Made by a program: the position numbers and the translations under genes
Shown: positions 24,179 to 30,749 of the stretch, in pieces
Position numbering within the stretch: the first letter of the stretch is position 1
Layout: each line of letters opens with the position of its first letter
NCBI GenBank assembly: GCA_023423935.1
Contig: JAFAEQ010000032.1
Coordinates: 1 to 30,749, forward strand
Length of the DNA: 30,749 nt
Direction: 5' to 3'
DNA from: Pseudomonadota bacterium
GTDB lineage: Bacteria > Pseudomonadota > Gammaproteobacteria > Steroidobacterales > Steroidobacteraceae
The notes under the pieces: model-generated
Told to the model about the DNA's origin: nothing
The model's database searches: none
Seen by the model: the letters and a program-made list of their open reading frames with translations, nothing else

Positions 24179-25153
24179 TCATTGTGCTTCCGAACCGTTG
24201 GGGTTCGGTGGCGGAATGGGACCGGCTCTCGAACCCGAGTTGGGCGCCGCGTTGCCCGAGCCATCCGGCAGACTGACCTGGGCCGTGTTCAGTGAAATAT
24301 CCTGCGACTGGCCGTTGCGTTCGACCGTGACGGTCACGCGGTCCGACGAGCCGATGGTGTTGAAGATCTCAATGCCACGTTGCGGATCGTCGAGCGGGGT
24401 GCCGTTGACGGCCAGCACCAGATCTCCTGGCTGCAGGCCGAGACGTGCGAATTGTTGGCGATTGCGTCCTGGATATACGCGATAGCCACGTTGCACGCCG
24501 TTCGCGAACACAGGTTGCGGGCGGATGATTTCCGCAAACGCGCTGGGGTTCGTCTCCGCGATTCGGCGCAGATTCTCCTGGAACTGCGAGGTTTGCGGAC
24601 GCGGGCGGGCAGGGTTTTGAGACATCTGCACGCCGGCCAGGCTTTGCGTCGGCAATGCGAGTGCCTCGAGCTTGCCGCCGCGATCGAGAATGACGCGGTC
24701 CGGGTACACCGCATGCAGCTTTGTACCGGCGCGTACGGCATCGCCGACGGCGTAAACATTCGCCGACGAAGCGGACTCGCCGATGATGGCCAGGCCCTTT
24801 TCCGGATCCTCCGCAGCGAACACCGCCGAGAGCAGCAGATTCATCTGCGTCTGCGGTGCGTCCGCAACGCTCTGCTGCTCGGCCTGGGCTTCGCCGAAAA
24901 TGTGCTGACTCGCAATCGCGTTGAAGTCAGGACCTTGTTTGCGAACGACCGGCGGTGCCGGTGGGGCCGCCTGCGGCAAGGGAGCGTCCTGCGAGGTGCG
25001 ATCGAGGATCATCCATGTGATCTGTACGAGCTGCCACGCGATCGCGATGACCAGCACGATGGTGAGCGCTTGCGGAACCGTACGCGATGCCCGATCCAGC
25101 CATTGCTGGGGCGTCAGGTTCTCCAGTGCGCGCAGGCTGGGTGGAAGCGGCAT
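24179..25153 (-). CDS. gspC: Type II secretion inner-membrane connector GspC
   Basis: A 324-residue bitopic protein linking the inner-membrane platform to the secretin. One membrane helix lies near residues 28-50 (ALTIVLVIAIAWQLVQITWMIL). A proline-rich periplasmic linker leads to the homology region (about 85-175; HIFGEAQ, LLLSAVFAAEDPEKGLAIIGE, YAVGDAVRAGTKLHAVYPDRVILDRGGKLE). A PDZ-like domain (about 210-295; GYRVYPGRNRQQFARLGLQPGDLVLAVNG) follows. The last 25 residues are Pro/Gly/Asn-rich. ATG at 25151-25153 is the first gene of the gspCDEF run; no strong ribosome site is visible. As gspC leads, its promoter should be in the 25154-25617 spacer. Confidence 0.93.
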   Translation of the reverse strand: MPLPPSLRALENLTPQQWLDRASRTVPQALTIVLVIAIAWQLVQITWMILDRTSQDAPLPQAAPPAPPVVRKQGPDFNAIASQHIFGEAQAEQQSVADAPQTQMNLLLSAVFAAEDPEKGLAIIGESASSANVYAVGDAVRAGTKLHAVYPDRVILDRGGKLEALALPTQSLAGVQMSQNPARPRPQTSQFQENLRRIAETNPSAFAEIIRPQPVFANGVQRGYRVYPGRNRQQFARLGLQPGDLVLAVNGTPLDDPQRGIEIFNTIGSSDRVTVTVERNGQSQDISLNTAQVSLPDGSGNAAPNSGSRAGPIPPPNPNGSEAQ

Positions 25154-25617
25154 TCGTGTCGATCGTCGTTGGAGGTGTCGGTCAGAAAGAGGCTCGACGC
25201 ATGAGGCGCACCATCATACGGAGTCGCGCCATGGTGTCACAAGAGATTGTTCCGCTTGATGAAAAGCGGATTGAAACTGTTTCCATATAGCGCCACATGC
25301 ATTAGCAGCCACGACGCCAGCGTCGGCGTGAAGATCTTCAAGACAACGACGGATGCAGAAAGCTCCGGCAGAGTGTCGATGAGTGCATGGTGCGTCGCGG
25401 AGCTGCGACACGGGATGCGTGCAACGGTTTGCGAACCGAACGCCGACTCCAAGCGTATTGCGATGGCGAGGAATGCGCCCTCTATACGCACGTCGCGGCT
25501 GCAGGTTTCGCCTTAGGAGACGGGTACTTATTGCGTGGGATGCTGCCTTGTAATGTCGTTCGTTCCACCCTATAAAGGATTGCACTTTGGTGTTGGTCAT
25601 TCCTTTGCAAAGTTCTG
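25154..25617. other. 464-bp spacer between divergent gspC and clpS
   Basis: No gene is called. The right end holds a good promoter for clpS (listed separately). The rest should hold the gspC promoter, which I cannot place. A small palindrome, CGACGC-CA-GCGTCG, is at 25312-25325, and a short hairpin CCGCTT / AAGCGG is at 25252-25269. Both strands have open frames of 84-89 codons through 25237-25516 that overlap each other; neither has an ATG with a ribosome site or a recognisable product. Confidence 0.5.
25548..25576 (+). promoter_or_regulatory. Sigma-70 promoter for clpS-clpA
   Basis: TTGTAA (25548-25553), a 17-base spacer and TATAAA (25571-25576) match the main promoter consensus at four and five of six positions. 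The start point would be near 25583, giving a leader of about 35 bases before the clpS ATG at 25618. Confidence 0.7.
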
Positions 25618-25935
25618 ATGGCGGAAGAGCGTACACAGCATGAACGCGGTTTGGTCACCGAGGAGGCCGAGCCTCGCCTCAAGCGACCGCCGCTGTTTCG
25701 CGTCATTCTGCTCAATGACGATTACACCCCGATGGAATTCGTCGTCGATGTGCTCGAACGAATCTTCGGTATGGACCGAACCACTGCCACCCGCGTCATG
25801 CTCGAAGTGCACACGCGCGGCAAGGGAGTCTGTGGCGTGTTCACCTTCGAGATCGCTGAGACCAAGGTCGCGCAGGTCACGACTTACTCCCAGCAGCATC
25901 AACATCCGCTCCTGTGCACGATGGAAGAGAACTGA
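25618..25935 (+). CDS. clpS: ClpS adaptor of the ClpAP protease
   Basis: A 105-residue cytosolic adaptor that holds proteins with N-terminal Leu, Phe, Tyr or Trp and hands them to ClpA. A flexible N-terminus (about 1-25) is followed by the folded core. LLNDDYTPMEFVVDVL (about 31-46) supplies the residues that bind the free amino end and the hydrophobic pocket. VMLEVHTRGKGVCGVFTFEIAETKV is the helix-turn-strand that contacts the ClpA N-domain. The C-terminus ends QHPLLCTMEEN as in relatives. ATG at 25618 fits; the ribosome site is weak. clpA begins 9 bases after the stop, so the two are almost certainly cotranscribed. Confidence 0.96.
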   Translation: MAEERTQHERGLVTEEAEPRLKRPPLFRVILLNDDYTPMEFVVDVLERIFGMDRTTATRVMLEVHTRGKGVCGVFTFEIAETKVAQVTTYSQQHQHPLLCTMEEN

Positions 25936-25944
25936 GACCCGCAA

Positions 25945-28221
<2,277 letters not shown>

Positions 28222-28225
28222 GCAA

Positions 28226-28246
28226 AATTGACAATGGATAATTGAC
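28226..28246 (+). repeat. Short heptanucleotide array (AATTGAC type) after clpA
   Basis: AATTGAC, AATGGAT, AATTGAC in one 7-base phase. Similar heptads (AATTGAC, AATGGAC, GATTGGC) occur in the opposite orientation at about 28298-28326, so related short arrays flank the terminator. Confidence 0.6.
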
Positions 28247-28253
28247 ATCCAAG

Positions 28254-28282
28254 AAAAAGGCCGGGCATTGCCCGGCCTTTTT
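28254..28282. terminator. Strong bidirectional intrinsic terminator between clpA and infA
   Basis: A perfect 13-bp stem made of AAAAAGGCCGGGC (28254-28266) and GCCCGGCCTTTTT (28270-28282) with the 3-base loop ATT. The A and T runs give a U tail on both strands, which suits the convergent genes clpA and infA. Confidence 0.93.
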
Positions 28283-28295
28283 GTTTGGTCTCTGT

Positions 28296-28318
28296 GTTGC
28301 CAATCGTCCATTGGCAAC
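28296..28318. terminator. Second hairpin downstream of infA
   Basis: GTTGCCAA and TTGGCAAC form a perfect 8-bp stem with a 7-base loop, 16 bases after the infA stop as read on the minus strand. It has no T run of its own and may be a repeat-derived structure that adds to the stronger terminator. Confidence 0.5.
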
Positions 28319-28334
28319 GGTCAATTTAATCCAG

Positions 28335-28553
28335 CTAGCGTCCGCGATAGATGATGCGGCCTTTAGTCAGGTCGTACGGGGTCAATTCCACCGTGACCTG
28401 ATCACCGGTGAGAATACGAATGTAGTTCTTGCGCATCTTGCCCGAGATGTGAGCGGTGACTGTGTGACCGTTCGTCAACTGGACGCGAAACGTCGTGTTA
28501 GGAAGCGTGTCGACGACACGACCTTCCATCTGAATTGCATCCTCTTTCGCCAT
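28335..28553 (-). CDS. infA: Translation initiation factor IF-1
   Basis: A 72-residue protein, the normal IF-1 length, that binds the ribosomal A site during initiation. It is one S1/OB fold: MAKEDAIQMEGRVVDTLPNT, FRVQLTNGHTVTAHISGKMRKNYIRILTGDQV, and the final YDLTKGRIIYR. The ATG at 28551-28553 is preceded by AGAGAG, about 4 bases upstream. A longer frame to 28643 is open but IF-1 begins here. Its place between clpA and aat is the arrangement known from enterobacteria and pseudomonads. Confidence 0.97.
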   Translation of the reverse strand: MAKEDAIQMEGRVVDTLPNTTFRVQLTNGHTVTAHISGKMRKNYIRILTGDQVTVELTPYDLTKGRIIYRGR

Positions 28554-28714
28554 GCACTCTCTTGAATTGACCCGGGACGGGCGCTTGAAGCGCGCGAATT
28601 GTGCATAAAGGTCACCGGTATTGCAATGAAGCCACACCGACACGACCGCAGGGCTTCTACGCAGGGCGTGTGCAGATTCCTACGTCGTGTCCGCCCAACG
28701 CGCAGATGCGAGCG

Positions 28715-29434
28715 TCAGTGCATGGGGGCAGGCGACTGCGTATACCAGGGGCCGGGTGTGTCGTCGCGAGTTGCATGCTCAGCCAATTGCCGGATGAAAT
28801 GCATGCGCGGGATGAGCTGTGCGCCCAGGCTCAGCAGATGGGAGGTGGCCATTTGACAGTCGATCATGTGGAAGTCGCGGGCAGTGAGCTCATCGCACAA
28901 ACGGCGCAAGGCGACTTTCGACGCATCCCGTTCCAGGCTGAACATCGATTCGCCGAAAAAAACCCGCCCGACGGCTACGCCATACAAGCCACCGACCAGA
29001 CGACCTTCGCGCCAGGTTTCGACGGAATGTGCGTATCCGAGCTCGTGCATGGCCGAGTAAGCGAGCTGCATCTCCGGCGATAGCCAGGTTCCCCTGGGCC
29101 GCACTTCGGTACTGCCGCAGAGGCGGATCACCTTGGTGAAGCTCGAATCGATCTTCGTCTCGAATCCCTTGTTGCGGATCGTCTTCGCAAGACTGCGTGA
29201 GGTGACGAACTCGGAGGGAAATAGCACTGCACGCGGGTCGGGACACCACCAGAGGATCGGTTGACCTTGCGAATACCAGGGAAAGATGCCGCGCTGATAG
29301 GCGGCGATCAGCCGCGCCGGTGACAAGTCACCGCCAGCGGCGAGCAATCCGTCCGGCTCACGCAGTGCACGGTCGACCGGTGGAAATGCATCGGGAGAAT
29401 CGCGTTCCGACAGCCATACGATGGAGCCTCTCAC
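28715..29434 (-). CDS. aat: Leucyl/phenylalanyl-tRNA--protein transferase
   Basis: A 239-residue cytosolic enzyme that adds Leu or Phe from aminoacyl-tRNA to proteins starting with Arg or Lys, marking them for ClpS/ClpAP. Family blocks are clear: VWLSERDSPDAFPPVDRAL near the start, PDGLLAAGGDLSPARLIAAYQRGIFPWYSQGQPILWWCPDPRAV, WLSPEMQLAYSAMHELGYAHSVETW, and VGGLYGVAVGRVFFGESMFS. The frame is open to 29518, but the extra residues are encoded partly by the repeat array. GTG at 29432-29434 puts the family N-terminus in place, with GGGG about 6 bases upstream. It lies 161 bases upstream of infA, and with clpS-clpA forms an N-degron neighbourhood. Confidence 0.95.
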   Translation of the reverse strand: MRGSIVWLSERDSPDAFPPVDRALREPDGLLAAGGDLSPARLIAAYQRGIFPWYSQGQPILWWCPDPRAVLFPSEFVTSRSLAKTIRNKGFETKIDSSFTKVIRLCGSTEVRPRGTWLSPEMQLAYSAMHELGYAHSVETWREGRLVGGLYGVAVGRVFFGESMFSLERDASKVALRRLCDELTARDFHMIDCQMATSHLLSLGAQLIPRMHFIRQLAEHATRDDTPGPWYTQSPAPMH

Positions 29435-29500
29435 GATGAACCCCGCGCGGATCCTTGGGATCGCAAGTGTTGCACAGGGCAGGGGCGCGGAATAGTGACT

Positions 29501-29542
29501 GGAATTAGCAATGAGCAATGAGCAATGAGCAATGCGAAATGC
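29501..29542 (+). repeat. Heptanucleotide array (GCAATGA type) between aat and the acyltransferase gene
   Basis: In one 7-base phase: GGAATTA, GCAATGA three times, GCAATGC, GAAATGC. The following bases (GGAATGCCC, GGAATGGGG) look like further decayed copies. The array lies in the 144-base spacer upstream of aat. Confidence 0.85.
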
Positions 29543-29578
29543 CCATAAGGAATGCCCAGGGGAATGGGGCCGACTTTC

Positions 29579-30709
29579 CTATTCCTTGCGCTCCCTCCTG
29601 AACGGCGCGTGCTCACGGATGCTCGCCGAGTACTCGTCGATCGCGGTGCGTTCTTCTGCGAGATAGCGATCGATGGCGCGGCGGAAGCGAGCGTCTGCGA
29701 TCCAGTGGGCCGACCAGGTGTCTGTCGGCTCAAAGCCCCGGGCGACCTTGTGTTCGCCTTGTGTGCCTGGCTCGAACTTGTTCAGACCGTGTTGGATGCA
29801 GTACTCGATGCCCTGGTAGTAGCAGGTTTCGAAATGCAGGCTGTCGAAGTTGGCGGCGGCGCCCCAGTAGCGACCATAGAGCGTGTCGCGGCTGCGGAAA
29901 AAGATGGCGGCTGCAATCGGCACGTCCTGGAGTACTGCGAGCTTGACCATGATGGCTTGTGGTAAAGCTGCAGAAATCCGCTTGAAGAACCCAGCCGTCA
30001 GATAGTGTTCATGGCCGTGCTGCTCGAACGTGCGTGACGAGAACGCGAAGACCAGATCCCACAGATCGGCGCTCATCTCTGCGCCATGCAGGGTGCGGTA
30101 ACTGACGCCGCCTTCTGCCACCTTTCTGCGCTCACGCAACGCCTTCTTGCGCTTCTCTGCGCGAAAGGTCGCGACGAACTCCTCGAAGCTCCGAAACCCG
30201 CGGTTGTACCAATGAAACTGGCAGTCCTTACGCCAGAGGAGCTGCGCGTCGTTCAGAGCGTCGCGGTCGCCTTCATCGATAAAGAGCACATGGGCCGACG
30301 AGGCGCCTGTGGCCTTCGCGTGTTCAATCAGGGCGGTCGTAAGTGCTCGCCGAGCTTCGGGAGTAGGGGCAAGCAGACGCATACCGGAAGCCGGAGTGAA
30401 GGGCGTCATGCTGACGAGCTTGGGGTAATAGTCGATCCCCGCCTGGGTGTATGCGCGAGCCCAGCTCCAGTCGAAGACGAACTCGCCCCAGGAGTGATCC
30501 TTGAGATACAGCGGCATGGCCGCGACCAGCTCACCTTCACGTTCGAGAATGAGATGGTGGGGCATCCATCCGGTGCCTGCTCCGACGCAGCGTTCGAGCT
30601 CGATCGCGCTCAGAAACTCGTGCATCAGGAAGGGACTGTCGCTGGTGTTCAAGGCGTTCCACGCATCGCGCGGAATGCCTTGAATGGAATCGACGAAGCG
30701 GGCTTTCAT
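29579..30709 (-). CDS. COG3146 / DUF482 GNAT-fold acyltransferase
   Basis: A 376-residue cytosolic protein of the family often labelled peptidogalycan biosynthesis protein, related to FemAB/GNAT acyltransferases. Typical blocks are SPFLMHEFLSAIE, GWMPHHLILEREGELVAAMPLYLKDHSWGEFVFDWSWA, YYPKLVSMTPFTPASGMRLL, RNRGF-type WYNRGFRSFEEFVATFRAEKRKKALRERR, and the late GRYWGAAANFDSLHFETCYYQGIEYCI with GTQGEHKVARGFEP. The reaction is unproven in the family. ATG at 30707-30709 opens the conserved N-terminus; AGG lies about 10 bases upstream. Members are often found next to aat or related genes, as here, so a link to protein N-terminus or amino acid transfer is possible but is only an inference. Confidence 0.9.
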   Translation of the reverse strand: MKARFVDSIQGIPRDAWNALNTSDSPFLMHEFLSAIELERCVGAGTGWMPHHLILEREGELVAAMPLYLKDHSWGEFVFDWSWARAYTQAGIDYYPKLVSMTPFTPASGMRLLAPTPEARRALTTALIEHAKATGASSAHVLFIDEGDRDALNDAQLLWRKDCQFHWYNRGFRSFEEFVATFRAEKRKKALRERRKVAEGGVSYRTLHGAEMSADLWDLVFAFSSRTFEQHGHEHYLTAGFFKRISAALPQAIMVKLAVLQDVPIAAAIFFRSRDTLYGRYWGAAANFDSLHFETCYYQGIEYCIQHGLNKFEPGTQGEHKVARGFEPTDTWSAHWIADARFRRAIDRYLAEERTAIDEYSASIREHAPFRRERKE

Positions 30710-30728
30710 CGGCGTAGCCTGCGAGTCA

Positions 30729-30749
30729 TGGCGGCAGTGACTGCCGCCA
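30729..30749. repeat. 21-bp inverted repeat at the window edge
   Basis: Arms TGGCGGCAGT (30729-30738) and ACTGCCGCCA (30740-30749) are perfectly complementary around one base. The stem may extend past the window. It could be the terminator of a gene to the right, or a dyad site in front of the acyltransferase gene. Confidence 0.5.

Noticed and set aside
25237..25516. Overlapping 84- and 89-codon frames upstream of gspC and clpS
   Set aside because: They overlap on opposite strands, have no recognisable motifs and no clear ribosome sites.

Overview
The window is a GC-rich stretch of a gammaproteobacterial chromosome with normal housekeeping gene density. The clpS-clpA / infA / aat neighbourhood, a type II secretion gspC-D-E-F block, a prpC-prpD methylcitrate block and an Escherichia-type tail-specific protease all point to Gammaproteobacteria. 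The gene mix and codon style suggest the Steroidobacterales / Nevskiales / Xanthomonadales side. That placement is an inference from gene content; no rRNA or tRNA gene was recognised.

Layout. 54-2225 (-): periplasmic protease Prc. 2575-3773: three small uncharacterised genes. 3842-4810 (+): Gfo/Idh oxidoreductase, convergent with an exported gluzincin-type metalloprotease (4814-6061, -). 6191-6628 (+): small heat-shock protein behind a good sigma-32-like promoter, closed by an intrinsic terminator. 6742-6962 (+): a previously hidden, decayed 3' end of prpB, directly joined to intact prpC (6959-8107). A 350-bp array of repeat hairpins then separates prpC from prpD (8481-9929). 9987-11102 (+): nucleotidyl cyclase with a degenerate receiver domain. 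11166-12335 (+): lipoprotein lytic transglycosylase MltA. 12386-15841 (-): an operon-like run of ECF sigma factor, cysteine-free membrane anti-sigma candidate, exported repeat/RDD membrane protein and SUFU-domain protein. 16081-18429 (+): Tex. 18509-18763 (-): small acidic protein. 18965-25153 (-): gspC, gspD, gspE, gspF. 25618-28221 (+): clpS, clpA. 28335-28553 (-): infA. 28715-29434 (-): aat. 29579-30709 (-): COG3146/DUF482-type acyltransferase.

How the genes work together. ClpS, ClpA and Aat are the adaptor, unfoldase and N-terminal Leu/Phe transferase of the bacterial N-degron pathway. GspC/D/E/F are the inner-membrane connector, outer-membrane secretin, ATPase and platform of type II secretion; the pseudopilin genes are not here. 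PrpC and PrpD do the first two steps of propionate oxidation through 2-methylcitrate, but the lyase gene normally beside them survives only as a fragment, so the last step must be encoded elsewhere or be missing.

The most unusual material is between genes. Several spacers hold short arrays with a 7-base period, each array with its own sequence, and the prpC-prpD spacer holds three ~105-bp tandem units built from 9-base blocks (GTGATnnnn and its complement) that can fold into long hairpins. I did not find a convincing new defence or mobile system.
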